Below are positions 46,166 to 58,164 of a DNA stretch of 64,000 bases, piece by piece. The stretch comes from Tanypteryx hageni (taxonomy: Eukaryota; Arthropoda; Insecta; Odonata; Petaluridae): NCBI GenBank assembly GCA_028673005.1, contig CM054120.1, positions 72,093,533 through 72,157,532 of the forward strand, given 5' to 3'. Below the pieces are notes generated by a model. The model was not told the origin of the DNA. It saw only the letters and a program-made list of their open reading frames with translations, and ran no database searches. The stretch's first letter is position 1. Each line of letters opens with the position of its first letter. A program made the position numbers and the translations under genes.

Positions 46166-47281
46166 TCTCACTCACTCAATCTACCTTATTTTGCAGTAAC
46201 TCATAAAATTCGTTGCATGGTATCATACATGCAGTAGTATAAAATTGTAACCACAACATTGAAAGTTGTAATTTCTAGCTTGTTTCGCTCATCGGTCAGT
46301 TCAATTGATTAAAGAGAAACCTCGTTCTGTTTTTACATTATGAGTCGGCAACGCAAATCCAGTAACTGAAAACTTTAAAAAGTTCGCTCTTCTGTCCGTC
46401 AAACTCGACAAAAGAAAAAATAATGGTGCAATTTCCAATTGTTGATTTTGAGATCCATTTTAATTGATCATTTTCCGTTTGTTGGGGGACAAACGTTTTT
46501 AAAATAGAGAAGATATGGAAATTTAATTTCAGGGAAACGCTCTACTTGTGTGTTGATGTTTGTCGGCAGTGCGCTCCTGGACTTCCTGACGACCGTATTG
46601 TTAATTTATTTCCTTTATTTTTATTTAACAGCCTTCTATTTTTTCCTCTCCCTCCGCCTTTTTCTTAATTTAATGCGTAGGGCGTTTCATTTCCTATGTT
46701 TTATAATGTGACATTAATTTCTTATACTCAATATATACAAATGAACAAATATTTTTAGACGTTCCGTCCTGTTTTATTGGTCAAGTATTCAATTTTCAGT
46801 AATTTTACCATCCAGGGCCAAGCGTCGAAAATTAAAAAAAATAAGCCATGGTGTTTTAATAGTTAATATTTTTTTACATGGAATATCAGCATGTATAGGC
46901 CATTACAGTCAAGTTTGTGTGTATAACAAGAACGTTTGTTTGAGCGCGCGGCCTATTTCTGTGTGAGGCCGGGTGCAGTGTCATCGTTGGCCCCGCAACC
47001 CTGCGAAAAACTATATTTTAATTTCTTGTCAGCTTGAAGAGGTGTTTTGGAACCGCCGGACAATTCTGTTTGTGAGATTATGCAAGTTATAGCAATGCTT
47101 CCTAAACTCTTTCCTGCAGATTAATTTTAGGAGTCCCGCGAAAATAGTTTTAATTGTATAAATCAAATATTTGGATACATTGCTAGGTAATTAGCGTAAT
47201 ACACTTTCCTCTACTAAATAAATGATGGCGTGGTACCAATGCTTTCAAAGGTTGTAACGCCACCGACTGTGAGGGAGAAAT

Positions 47282-47746
47282 TCAAGGTTTAAGGTAACTG
47301 AGCGGTAGGGAAATCATGCCATTTCCCTCCATTTTCGCGGATCCACACTGAACTTCAATCTTTTGTGGAACCCTAGGGTTCCACGCAACCCATGTTAAGA
47401 AGCACTGACACACGTCACCCCAGACTTCACGGGGCTCCTGGCGCGCATCATGTACGACCCACCCTAAATCCACCACTGCTCGAGATAATATCTTAAGTTT
47501 CTTTAAATGATTGTAGAAATTCTTGTTCCTTCTATCCGCAAAGCTAAAAAAAGCTTCTGTCTCTCCTTTCAAAATCAGATCCTTCTTTTTTTCTAAAATA
47601 TCCTCAACGCTAAAGTCGACTTCTCCGAACTTCTTTCTTATTTCGTTTCCATATTCCAACTCGGTCTACTCGTCTCTTCCTTCCATTGCCTTTAAGTACT
47701 CGAAGACGTTCAGTAATGCATAGCTCCTAATTTTACCGAATCTCAT
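47282..47746 (-). pseudogene. Unrecognised protein fragment, unit 1
   Basis: From ATG 47746 the minus strand reads MRFGKIRSYALLNVFEYLK, meets TAG near 47670, then continues in the same frame for 126 codons: KKFGEVDFSVEDILEKKKDL, FFSFADRRNKNFYNHLKKL and a tryptophan-rich end. The charged, helical character and shared frame across one stop suggest a once-real coding sequence. I do not recognise the family; it could be a transposon accessory protein or an exon of a host gene. Confidence 0.45.
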
Positions 47747-48547
47747 ACCGCGTACATTTCGTGCCCGAGGACTGGGATACATTCTCTCAGTCACTACGGG
47801 GTTTTATCTCATCTTTCAAGACTCAATCATAGCTATCCTTCATACTCTGTCTTTTATATTTTTTCATTTACCCGCTTTGTTATTTATAAAAATCATTTAT
47901 TTTAATGTATTGTATTATTATGTTACTTCGTTATAATATTTAATTGTAAGATTGCTTGCGCTGTATGTGGAATTATATGAGTAATTAAAAATATTAATAA
48001 AGGGTGACGCGCAGGGGCTACCCGAAAAATTAAGGCGATCCGTATAGGTTAGTTGATATATTATCAAAGTACATGTTAATTTATTCTACGTAATGTAAAA
48101 CGTTTTGATAATGATAGAATAAAATGTAAGTCGTCAAGATTCAGGCCTGTCCGCGATATAAGTATATTATTTATTTATTTGCGCGTAAAGTATAGATCAG
48201 CGGTTCACAATTCAGAAGTTGACTCGGGCCTAAATCAACCTTGATTTGATCTAAGCAGGCCGGCCTATGAAACTTTTGTCCATAGTAAAAGTTAGAATAT
48301 GTTAATGTGGATTCGTTAATTACTATGACAAATTTTTCTTGTAAATTTTATGAGGTGACAAAGCTATATAATTTACTCACTCGTTGGGAGATGTTGCGCA
48401 GTTTATCTCTTGACATTCCAGTTATATCTGGCGTAATTCTAGTTGTCGCTGTTTTGAAATTGTTTCTTTATTCTAATCTGACATCGTTAAAGGTAATGGA
48501 GGTTTTTTTTAACTTCACGTGAGAGATGTATTACAAACATAAAGGAA

Positions 48548-48693
48548 AAACAGATATCTAGGTCCTTGGATTGGTATCTGTTTAGAAAAAATATGCTCGC
48601 CACAATGGTGTTTAGTAATTAAACAGATATCTAAGTCCTTGGATTGGTATCTGTTTAGAAAACATATGCGCGCTACAATGGTGTTTAGTAATA
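48548..48693 (+). repeat. 73-bp tandem repeat x2 with internal hairpin, unit 1
   Basis: Two 73-bp copies, each beginning AAACAGATATCTA and holding TATCTGTTT about 20 bases later, so each copy can form a 9-bp stem. No function is evident. Confidence 0.85.
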
Positions 48694-49507
48694 GACGTAT
48701 GTCTGATAAAATAACAAGTTTAATGCGTAAAGATTCATAAATAAAAATAATTTGTTCACCAAATCGAATTGTTCTGGAATTTGAATTGGTTTAACGCTGT
48801 AAGGGTGTCGAGTGATCGCTATGTCGAATGTTCTAGAGCAGCGACTAACAAATACTTACGGCTCTGGGACCTGTTGTTACGGCAACCGATCTTGTCCTGA
48901 CCCCTATTATGGCAGATGACCTTGTCGCTATTCTCATAACTCCACCCATCTACCAACAAATGTAATAATGTGATAGGAATACTTAGAGAAAATCAGGATT
49001 TTCGTTAATATTCATATTGAAAAATCGTCAAAGATTAACTTTTACTCACGAGATCAAAATGATGCCAACCATCGGGTCGTATGCAAAAAATTGCGGTTTA
49101 TTGAAACTTAATCTCTGTCGATTTTAGATGGAATAACTTGACATCAAGGGCGGATCTAGGAACCTCCCAAGGAGGGGGGGGGGGATCGATGAAGTTCTAT
49201 TTTCCTCGTAAGTAGGAAAATTTCAAATAAAACTCCCTATAATTGTCAAAATTATGTTCAGGACTTTTTATAGAGATTATCACAAGAAATAATAGTATAG
49301 TAATTTTCTATCATAAAACCTATTTTGGTGAAATATATTTTGACAACCACGCATACATTGACCTCCCTTATAATAATCCATATTTTGCGAAAATGATGTA
49401 TAAGGCTTATGTTTCGCATAATGTAAAAAGGAAAAAATATATTTAAATCGGGTATCTGTGACATTCTATTAACTTTGTATAGCACTTTTAACATTTTATT
49501 TTAAAAA

Positions 49508-50690
49508 TCACAATAAAAAATCAAGTCGCCGATTGCCAGAATTAGCAAAACGATCTAAAATCTCTTCCGGGTCAAGATGAATATCTTGATGTTTATGGAG
49601 TAACGCCAAACCCACAAGTCTTTCTTCACTCATTCTGTTCCGCAATCAAGTTTTAAATCGTCGCAAAGCCGAAAAGCTGCTTTCAGAGCTAGCTACACTT
49701 TTAGGAAGAGTGAGTAAAAGTTTTAATAAAATTTTGCGACTTGGTTAAATTTTCTCGTAGCACATACTGAAAACTTCACAGATACTCATGATAGTTATAA
49801 AGTTATTGCACTTATATTCACGTTCCCATTTGGTTTTCCACATTATTAATTCGCTTAGAAAAATAGTAAACGGATTTGAAATAATGAAAACATTCTAAAA
49901 GTCATAATATTTTTCCCATCTTGACGTTACAGTATTATCTAACACAACTTGATCCAAACACAATAGTTGTTTCGGTAATATATTTCCCAAATTAAATGCC
50001 TTAAGTGTATCATCACAAAAACGGCTTCGAAAATCATCTAGGAGAGTATCAATCAGTGGGATAATTTCAATACGTCGATTGTATTCCTCAGCGTTTTCCG
50101 AACAGTTAATTCTTCTTTAGGTATACCAGGGCTTAATGAGCTTTAATTGCAAAATATCTGCAAATTCATTAGCGCTTTTCCAAATTCTATTAAATACTTC
50201 GTCAACCCTTTTCCTTTCACAATCTAATAAGCAAATGATGTCCTCAATGCATTTTATAGCTGAATACAGATCTAGCGACTCTTTTTGTAATGACTTACTA
50301 TTTGGAAGTGTCAAGGAAAAAATAATATTAATGCATTTTATCGAAACAATGAATTTGCTTGTCATGAGATTACTGAGGAGTAAATCCGCCTTTGTTAAAG
50401 ATGTCCTATCATCCCAATTACTGATATCGTTCAATATCTTGGTAATTATGGAAAATATTTTCTCAAACATTAAACAAGCATTATGTTTTTTTACCCAGCG
50501 TGTATCGCACAAGGTACTTAATCCACCACCCATTTCTCTCTTTAAAATATAACTTCTCTTAGCAGAAAAATGATAACAATTAATAACCTCGCCCATTAAT
50601 TCAAAACATTTTCTAATTGCCCTAATTTCGGGCGATTGCTTGTTTTTCTTTATGAGCCAAAACATGAAGATTTTGAGCACTTCCCACCCT
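49508..50690 (-). pseudogene. hAT transposase C-terminal half, unit 1
   Basis: Minus strand. 50680-50117 is open for 187 codons: GGGLSTLCDTRWVKKH, LNDISNWDDRTSLTKADLL and KSLQKESLDL, typical of THAP/ZMYM-linked hAT transposases. After a stop and shifts: NRRIEIIPLIDTLLDDFRSR, then the dimerisation signature LLLTLPKSVASSESSFSAL, RRFKT, TGA in place of tryptophan, then LRNRMSEERLVGLALLHKH near 49600. The N-terminal half and catalytic beginning were not found. Only a partial, dead transposase. Confidence 0.88.
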
Positions 50691-51456
50691 TGAGGTTGCG
50701 ACTTATAACTGACCGTGAGTGAAACAATCTGATCTTATATTTAAATTTATATTCAAATTTAAATTAAATAATATACTTTATCATTACACCGTTTATGCAC
50801 ACTTCACTAAATAAGAATATTTATTAAGTAACTGAATTAATAAACCAAAACAACATCAAGTCCTTGAACTTGGACAATGTCATTGTCGTCAGGGAACTTA
50901 TCGTTAAAAATGCAAATTTAGTCCAAATTAATGAGAATAAACGTGAAATGCGTGCGGTTTCGAGTCAAAGACTAAAAAAGACGATAAGAATAAGAAACTA
51001 TGATCATTCTTCATAATTACTATGCAGGTACGAAGTTTTTAAGTAAATTTGTCGAATTTATATAATCAAATGAATGAATGCCTGCACTTATAAAAGTCAA
51101 CTTTTACGTGTTATCTTACGGGGCATAAATAAAATGCGAATACCTTTTTATGGGAAATCTGTCGGGAATTCAAACTCCCCTACGTGCCAAGTTTCGTTAC
51201 GATACCTTTGAAGGTGTGGATTTGCATAGAATAACATACATACAACCAAACATTTGAAATTAATTTCCATTGATTGATAAACTTTATCAAAATAATCATG
51301 CTGATTTATGACAAGATGAAAACGGATTTTCCATTGTTGGATATCAAATAAAAAGTTTTTTAGTTTTAAATATTTGATGAAATTGTAATCGGGACTAGAA
51401 AGGTGATTTATAAGTGTTGTTTTTATATTATGTTACAGTTGTATTTTTCAAGCTGC

Positions 51457-51744
51457 TCATACGTGATTTTTGCTAGTATTATTCAGGGTTTTAATGGATG
51501 ATTCAACGACTATAATATCATCCGAAGGAGGTTCTTTGTGAGGGAGACAAAAGTTAAGTCTTGTCCTCAAGAGATTGAGTTTTTTTTTAGTAAATGTTCT
51601 TTCAGAGAAGTTATGGGCAATATCGATGTAATCAAAGTGTTTTATGTGGTCACTAAAGGATTTTATGTTTTCTGCGTGTGTGTGTGAAAATTCTAGAATA
51701 GTGTACTTTCCCCTAAATCCAGAGTGCGTGTGAGATTGCGTCTT
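51457..51744 (-). other. Open 95-codon frame without ATG, unit 1
   Basis: Reads KTQSHTHSGFRGKYTILEFS, ENIKSFSDHIKHFDYIDIA and LNLLRTRLNFCLPHKEPPS. Composition looks coding and the frame survives in unit 2. No start codon, no recognised family. It could be an internal exon or part of an old element. Confidence 0.3.
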
Positions 51745-53589
51745 TTAGGTCCCTAGCGTGGAGAAATTTCATTAATAAGGAAGGTATTTGGCTGATTTGG
51801 TAATAACTATCTTACGTATCGAGGCACTATAAGTTTTTTTGGGCAAGGGCCTTGCGGTTCAATTTCAACATTTCGCGGCCAATACTTTTGAAAAATCCTG
51901 CTCTAGACCATTTAAAATATCTAGCGTCTAGACTTTAGATGATTGCAAGGAGTGTACACATCATCATAATTACCTCAGCTTCGGTGTTTGATGAATATAC
52001 ATAATTATTTTCGATAAAGTTTGATAAAATAAGTTTTGATGATAATAAATGGCGGATGTGATCACATAAGGCGGAATGTCTTACTCTACATATGGTTTTG
52101 GAATTTCACTGTTGATTACAATAAGCGGTTGGTAACATTAACGAGTGATCACATTAACGATTACAAAGATTTCAACTGAAATTCGTCCATGTTTTGGAGG
52201 ATCATTGTTATAAGTCTTAATCGTTGCGTTTGTTATAATTTCAACATTTAAAAATTTATTAGTGCCAAGTAATATGATTTAGGTCTGTTATTAAATTCAT
52301 AATGGCTCCAGCAACAATAATATTGAAAAAGGGAAAGAAATTGGTTATGAACAAAAACTTATGGTTCCACTTCCATTTCAATCACCGAAATGGATAAAAA
52401 ATACTGGGGGCATGAAAAACTTTCTATCGAAATTTGCCTCCACTCAATTTTTTTGAAGCAATCTTGTAAGAATGCATAAGCTAACAGCAACAATTTGTTT
52501 ATTTATTTAGAGATAATCATAGGTATTTCATGTCACGTGATATTATTTCTTGCGATTACAACCCTGCTCATGTTTCTCAAATTTCTTTCCTAGTCTACCG
52601 TTGGAAATATCAGAGATTGTTAAATTTGAAAAATTTGTATTTCTAAAAGATAGCTGGTGCCTTATTATGATCACATGAGAATATTATTATCTGTAATTTT
52701 TGGAATAAATACGAGGATCTTTATATTCTACGGTGAGCTCTCTTCTGAATTTGCTGAGATGTAGATTTAGTTAAAAGCCGTTAATCTGTAGAATATCTTT
52801 GTAGGGACATTTATTTTTGGGAATAAAATATAGGTAAAATACTGACATTTAAACTATCGTTTTAAGGAGGGCCGCGTGAATGAAGTTTGAAGGCCGAGTG
52901 CAATATATTTCTGCCATTCTTTTACTTAAAGAAAGATAGAAAGAAAAAAATGAGAGTTTGTTTTGATGACGCAATGTGAGAAAGCGCGTTTTATTTATAG
53001 ATTGTTATTTAGAATTGCAAACGTGATATTCTTTATTAACCTAGTAATATAATTGTATGACACAAAGTTATTTATTCGATAATTAATTAAAAACGTATGT
53101 TCTTACTCTTACACATGTTTGGTTTCCAATCTAATCTAATCTATGATATGAATATACTACATCACTAAAAAGGACTCTCCGGACAATCCAGATTTTTCAA
53201 GAAAATTTCTTTTCTTATATTATTATGGCATCAAAGATCACGCAAATAGTGAATAATTTTAAATTTCTATCTATACCAGTTGTATCATAATCATAATTTG
53301 CATATTTAGAAGTCCCCGCCCGAGCCTCCTTAATTTTTCCAAAGCATTTCTTTGGCATTGTAATGGATTGCATCATAAACCACATACAAATTTTAATGGT
53401 ATTTTTTATATAAAAGAAATTAATTAGCTTCGATCGGGCTACACAAAATTGTGTTGGCAAGCCGTATGTTGTGCGCCCCTGGTATAGATTATTATCGTCA
53501 TTCTATCGTCGAAACTAGGGAAAGCGATTACGTAGCGGCTGTATAAATCACATACACTCCGCCGATTTAAGTCATATGTCTGTTTTTCC

Positions 53590-53765
53590 GGCCTTGGGAG
53601 AGGGGTGGTTAGCGTTTCCAGCAACCAATGCTAGGGTCGCGGGATCAAATCCTGTCGAGATCATTGCTGTATGTGGCCGTCCTTGTGATCGTTAAGATGG
53701 TCATTGTAAAAGGCCGTTAACGGCTGTTTATTTGTTAGTGAGAGACAAATTAAATAAAAATAAAT
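53590..53765 (+). mobile_element. tRNA-derived SINE remnant
   Basis: GGGGTGGTTAGCGTTTCC resembles a pol III box A region, and GGGATCAAATCC about 45 bases on resembles box B (two differences from GGTTCGAATCC). An unrelated body and an A/T-rich tail (AATTAAATAAAAATAAA) follow. Too decayed to be a tRNA gene. Confidence 0.5.
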
Positions 53766-54704
53766 ACATTCTCATGTAAGATTTTCTATAGACTGTGTGA
53801 GATTATATCCAACAGTAAACGACATTTTTATAAATCTGGATTAAATAATTTTTTAGCAATATTTAAAATGATTCTCGCCTCTCCATCATAAAACAAGTTT
53901 TAGAAGGATATATACTTTCAAAAGAGCAAATTTATACAAAACACGAAAAAATATTAATATTTTATAAACGCTAAATTTCGTTTCATTTTATTTTCAGAAG
54001 GATATTAAAGATTAGAAAATTCTTTCCGGCGAAAAAGTTTACTCTTCTGAAATTGCAAGTTTTACAAAATTTCAATCACACGGGAAATACAATCTAGTTT
54101 CATAATTACTGATTTGAATGCATTTCACTTTTCTCCTGAAGGAATGTTGGATGAAAAAAATCTCCTAGGAAAAATTCTGATTGAATCGCAAAAAGTACTT
54201 AAAGAGATTATTTTAATCCCTTAATTTAAACTACTCATGCAGGATTTAAATCTGGAAATAGAATAGGAGTGACATTTTTTAGTTAAATTAAAATAAAACA
54301 GTATTTTTCACCATCGGGTTTATTGAATAAAAGCATACTAACGACTATTTTCACACATAGCTATAGGCCCCTTTTCATAAGTATGGGCCGCATGGAAATT
54401 GAACTTAACATTTAAAGAAAACCATTGTCGTTTCTACTTGAAAATATCAAGGTACAGACGTGAAGTTTTACTGGGAAGACGAAATGGTGTTTTATCGGAA
54501 TCTTCCTCTTGTCTGTAATCCAGCTGCTACATTCTTTCGAGCCTCGTTTCTGAAAAATAATAAAGGAAATGAGTGTATTTGTCATAGTTATGAATGCACA
54601 TCTTCAATAATTTTGTTTGAAATCAACTTCATAATTTTAAGCATCATGATAGATAAACTGCGCCGCAAATAAATCTATAGAAACCTGAGGGCTAACAAAA
54701 GACA
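53766..54704. other. AT-rich interval, nothing recognised
   Basis: A chance-looking 70-codon ORF at 54460-54672 is the only open frame. No repeat or motif I can support. Confidence 0.4.
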
Positions 54705-54905
54705 AGGATTTCGCCTACGCTTCATAGCCCTTATCACCAGTCGTGGGATGTCCGGATCGTTTTTTCCTCTTCGATCACAATCACGAGTAAGGACTTAACT
54801 CCCACTCTATTTCTTTGCCTTTCTTCGTCCAGTATTCGGTTGTCATTTCCAGCAGCGTATCTGGCAGCAGTAGATGCCGCGAAGAGACCTCCACTATGGA
54901 TGATG
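54705..54905 (-). pseudogene. Decayed copy of the 55.6-kb candidate exon
   Basis: It aligns with 55591-55774 across nearly its length: TTTCGCCTACG, CATAGCCCTTATCACCAGTC, GGGATGTCCGGA, and TTTCCAGCAGCG as the counterpart of TTTCCGCCAGCG. The frame is not open and the splice donor GT is changed. This implies an old local duplication of the exon. Confidence 0.55.
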
Positions 54906-55590
54906 ACTTCGTGAGGGAACCAAGATGTGTAAAATAAATAAAATTAATATACATTAAAAACAGCTGAGTTGATTCTGAAGCCTAAATTGGGGGGAATGCA
55001 TGGAGGACGACGGATGATGAACCGGGATACTTCAATATTTCGAAGTCGTGGATCTATGTGTAAGGCTTAGGGGTGTAATAGGAAGACAAATATATTTACT
55101 GACACTTATTTACGCAAAATTAAACCATCTCATTATAAAAAACAAACAGAATAATGCTTAGATATTTGTAGAATATTTTAAAAATGCTTATATTATCAAA
55201 TAAAATATTTGAGATGTATTTTAATAAATGTTAATCATCTCCCTTACTATTTACGCAATCAACCCACTTTTGTATCCGCCACTGTTCGTGGATACCTTAC
55301 ATAGACTCATCGCTTTTAATAAAATAACTTTCTCTGCACTATTAATTTCAAAGATATTTACGGAAATATCAGATATTGAAATATTTAGCACAAGGTTATG
55401 ATAAACGAAAATTCAGACGCACCTATCGGCTGCAGTACAGCCGTCGTCGGTGGTACTTCGACGAAGGTTGAAATATATATTTTCTTTCTCTTTACTCAAG
55501 TGCTTATTTTTGAATTAGTTTTCGGGCACGAGGCGAGCACGTCAATAATCTAGCAAAGAAATTGTATAAATAGTGAAGTACTTCGCTTAC
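54906..55590. other. Interval downstream of the candidate exon, nothing recognised
   Basis: AT-rich; if the exon is real this is the start of its first intron. No second exon could be supported by eye. Confidence 0.4.
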
Positions 55591-55774
55591 GTCTCATGGC
55601 TCTCATCACGAGACCTGGGATGTCCGAGAAGCTTCGCTCCACCTCCATCACAACTTTGTGATAGCGCTTTCGGGCCTTTTTTCTCGGAGGTATTTCGTCC
55701 CGTTCATCTTTGCCATTTCCGCCAGCGGCTCCGGGAGGTGAGTTGGACGGGCCTCCGGTTCCTCTTTTACTCAT
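55591..55774 (-). CDS. Candidate first coding exon of a host gene
   Basis: Minus strand, ATG at 55774. Encodes 61 residues rich in glycine, proline and charged residues: MSKRGTGGPSNSPPGAAGG, a basic PPRKKARKRYHK patch that could be a nuclear localisation signal, then VMEVERSFSDIPGLVMRAMR. The codon after AGAGAC begins GTAAGC, a good splice donor at 55590-55589. GC content and CpG density stand out from the AT-rich surroundings, and a promoter-like block lies just upstream. No downstream exon was identified in the window, so the protein's identity is unknown. The alternative is a non-coding CpG-rich repeat. Confidence 0.45.
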
Positions 55775-56050
55775 GATGTCTTCGCGAGTTCTTGCCGAGA
55801 GTTCTTCTAAATGTCGGTGTTTTGACTTGTAGGAATGCGTGGAGCGGAGTCAACCAGAAATGAACCGTCGAGGGGGTCCACTGCGGTGCGAGTGAAAAGA
55901 GTAGGTGCTTTGCCGGCGTGCTTTCCACCCTCTTTTTATTTCCATCCCTCCCCCGTCTCCTCTAATGCCGTGGTGAATCCTCATTGGTTGTCTGCGGCGT
56001 GACGTCTCAGGTGCGCTACCCTTTCGGGACCATTTCCGAGGAGTCACTTA
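55775..56050 (-). promoter_or_regulatory. GC-rich promoter-like block upstream of the candidate exon
   Basis: Contains an inverted CCAAT box (ATTGG at 55983-55987) and a CRE-like TGACGTC at 56000-56006, both suitably placed upstream for minus-strand transcription, in a CpG-rich island. No TATA box seen. Function is inferred from composition and motifs only. Confidence 0.4.
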
Positions 56051-56597
56051 TCGGGATTTTTCCAAGAAGTTGAAATTGTATTGAGAGTGATTTGTGTGGT
56101 GATTTCTATCCAGGACATATGAATCGGTGCATTTAAAACCGTCAAAAAGGAACCTGGGCGAATGCGGTTATTTGGGTAATTTTAACGTAATTTTATAATA
56201 ACTAGAGCCGTCTAGGAAAATCGCGGGACCTGGTGCAATGTTTTCGCGCGGCGTCTCTTACGCTGGGCTGATCATATTTAAACAAGGGAAAAACGGAAGG
56301 TTTACTGGAGTTTAATAGGAAAAATACGGGAGAAAACGGGATATCTTCTTTCTAAATTATTGTTTTATGAAGGACGTTTTCAAATTTCAAAAATGTATAA
56401 TTTTAATGGTTTATGGAATTCTGCTGATAGGATAAAACATTGCGGTTTGATTCCAGTTTTTTTCAAATACTTATTTTAATGTTTAAAGAATATAGTTTTA
56501 AATTTCCTTTCCCTTTAACAAAAATAAAAAAGGGTTTGTTTGCGTCTTCCATGGAAATAAAATGTATTTCATAGTATATTTTCTGCTTTTATGATTT
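56051..56597. other. Interval before the duplication junction, nothing recognised
   Basis: AT content rises steadily toward the junction at 56598. No coding frame or repeat supported. Confidence 0.4.
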
Positions 56598-56839
56598 CTA
56601 CCTTATTTTGTAGTAACTCATAAAATTCGTTGCATGGTATCATACATGCAGTAGTATAAAATTGTAACCACAACATTGAAAGTTGTAATTTCTAGCTTGT
56701 TTCGCTCATCGGTCAGTTCAATTGATTAAAGAGAAACCTCGTTCTGTTTTTACATTATGAGTCGGCAACGCAAATCCAGTAACTGAAAACTTTAAAAAGT
56801 TCGCTCTTCTGTCCGTCAAACTCGACAAAAGAAAAAATA

Positions 56840-57085
56840 ATGGTGCAATTTCCAATTGTTGATTTTGAGATCCATTTTAATTTATCATTTTCCGTTTGTT
56901 GGGGGACAAACGTTTTTAAAATAGAGAAGATATGGAAATTTAATTTCAGGGAAACGCTCTACTTGTGTGTTGATGTTTGTCGGCAGTGCGCTCCTGGACT
57001 TCCTGACGACCGTATTGTTAATTTATTTCCTTTATTTTTATTTAACAGCCTTCTATTTTTTCCTCTCCCTCCGCCTTTTTCTTAA
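56840..57085 (+). CDS. Hypothetical 81-codon ORF, broken in unit 1
   Basis: ATG at 56840; protein MVQFPIVDFEIHF onward, with a cysteine-containing middle and a hydrophobic, proline-rich end. The unit-1 copy has TGA in place of TTA near 46465, so the two copies differ in coding capacity. No domain recognised; it may be a chance ORF. Confidence 0.2.
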   Translation: MVQFPIVDFEIHFNLSFSVCWGTNVFKIEKIWKFNFRETLYLCVDVCRQCAPGLPDDRIVNLFPLFLFNSLLFFPLPPPFS

Positions 57086-57699
57086 TTTAATGCGTAGGGC
57101 GTTTCATTTCCTATGTTTTATAATGTGACATTAATTTCTTATACTCAATATATACAAATGAACAAATATTTTTAGACGTTCCGTCCTGTTTTATTGGTCA
57201 AGTATTCAATTTTCAGTAATTTTACCATCCAGGGCCAAGCGTCGAAAATTAAAAAAAAATAAGTCATGGTGTTTTAATAGTTAATATTTTTTTACATGGA
57301 ATACCAGCATGTATAGGCCATTACAGTCAAGTTTGTGTGTATAACAAGAACGTTTGTTTGAGCGCGCGGCCTATTTCTGTGTGAGGCCGGGTGCAGTGTC
57401 ATCGTTGGCCCCGCAACCCTGCGAAAAACTATATTTTAATTTCTTGTCAGCTTGAAGAGGTGTTTTGGAACCGCCGGACAATTCTGTTTGTGAGATTATG
57501 CAAGTTATAGCAATGCTTCCTAAACTCTTTCCTGCAGATTAATTTTAGGAGTCCCGCGAAAATAGTTTTAATTGTATAAATCAAATATTTGGATACATTG
57601 CTAGGTAATTAGCGTAATACACTTTCCTCTACTAAATAAATGATGGCGTGGTACCAATGCTTTCAAAGGTTGTAACGCCACCGACTGTGAGGGAGAAAT

Positions 57700-58164
57700 T
57701 CAAGGTTTAAGGTAACTGAGCGGTAGGGAAATCATGCCATTTCCCTCCATTTTCGCGGATCCACACTGAACTTCAATCTTTTGTGGAACCCTAGGGTTCC
57801 ACGTAACCCATGTTAAGAAGCACTGACACACGTCACCCCAGACTTCACGGGGCTCCTGGCGCGCATCATGTACGACCCACCCTAAATCCACCACTGCTCG
57901 AGATAATATCTTAAGTTTCTTTAAATGATTGTAGAAATTCTTGTTCCTTCTATCCGCAAAGCTAAAAAAAGCTTCTGTCTCTCCTTTCAAAATCAGATCC
58001 TTCTTTTTTTCTAAAATATCCTCAACGCTAAAGTCGACTTCTCCGAACTTCTTTCTTATTTCGTTTCCATATTCCAACTCGGTCTACTCGTCTCTTCCTT
58101 CCATTGCCTTTAAGTACTCGAAGACGTTCAGTAATGCATAGCTCCTAATTTTACCGAATCTCAT
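57700..58164 (-). pseudogene. Unrecognised protein fragment, unit 2
   Basis: Near-identical to 47282-47746 with the same internal TAG. One visible change is alanine to threonine (TWVAWNP to TWVTWNP), so the stop predates the duplication. Confidence 0.45.

Larger units (their letters stand above)
46181..56597 (+). repeat. Tandem duplication, unit 1 (about 10.4 kb)
   Basis: From CTACCTTATTTTG at 46181 the sequence repeats from 56598 onward with a constant offset of 10,417-10,418 bp to the window end. About 20 single-base differences in 7.4 kb were seen by eye. Unit 2 starts immediately where unit 1 ends, so this is a direct tandem duplication, recent, or unmerged haplotypes in an assembly. 46181-47281 holds no clear gene. 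Confidence 0.97.

Noticed and set aside
53215..53460. 81-codon minus-strand ORF (also in unit 2)
   Set aside because: It opens with TTG, has no recognised motif and overlaps a possible hAT terminus. Not enough support.
53590..53765. Functional tRNA gene
   Set aside because: Box-like sequences are degenerate and no cloverleaf with proper acceptor stem can be drawn. A SINE remnant is more likely.
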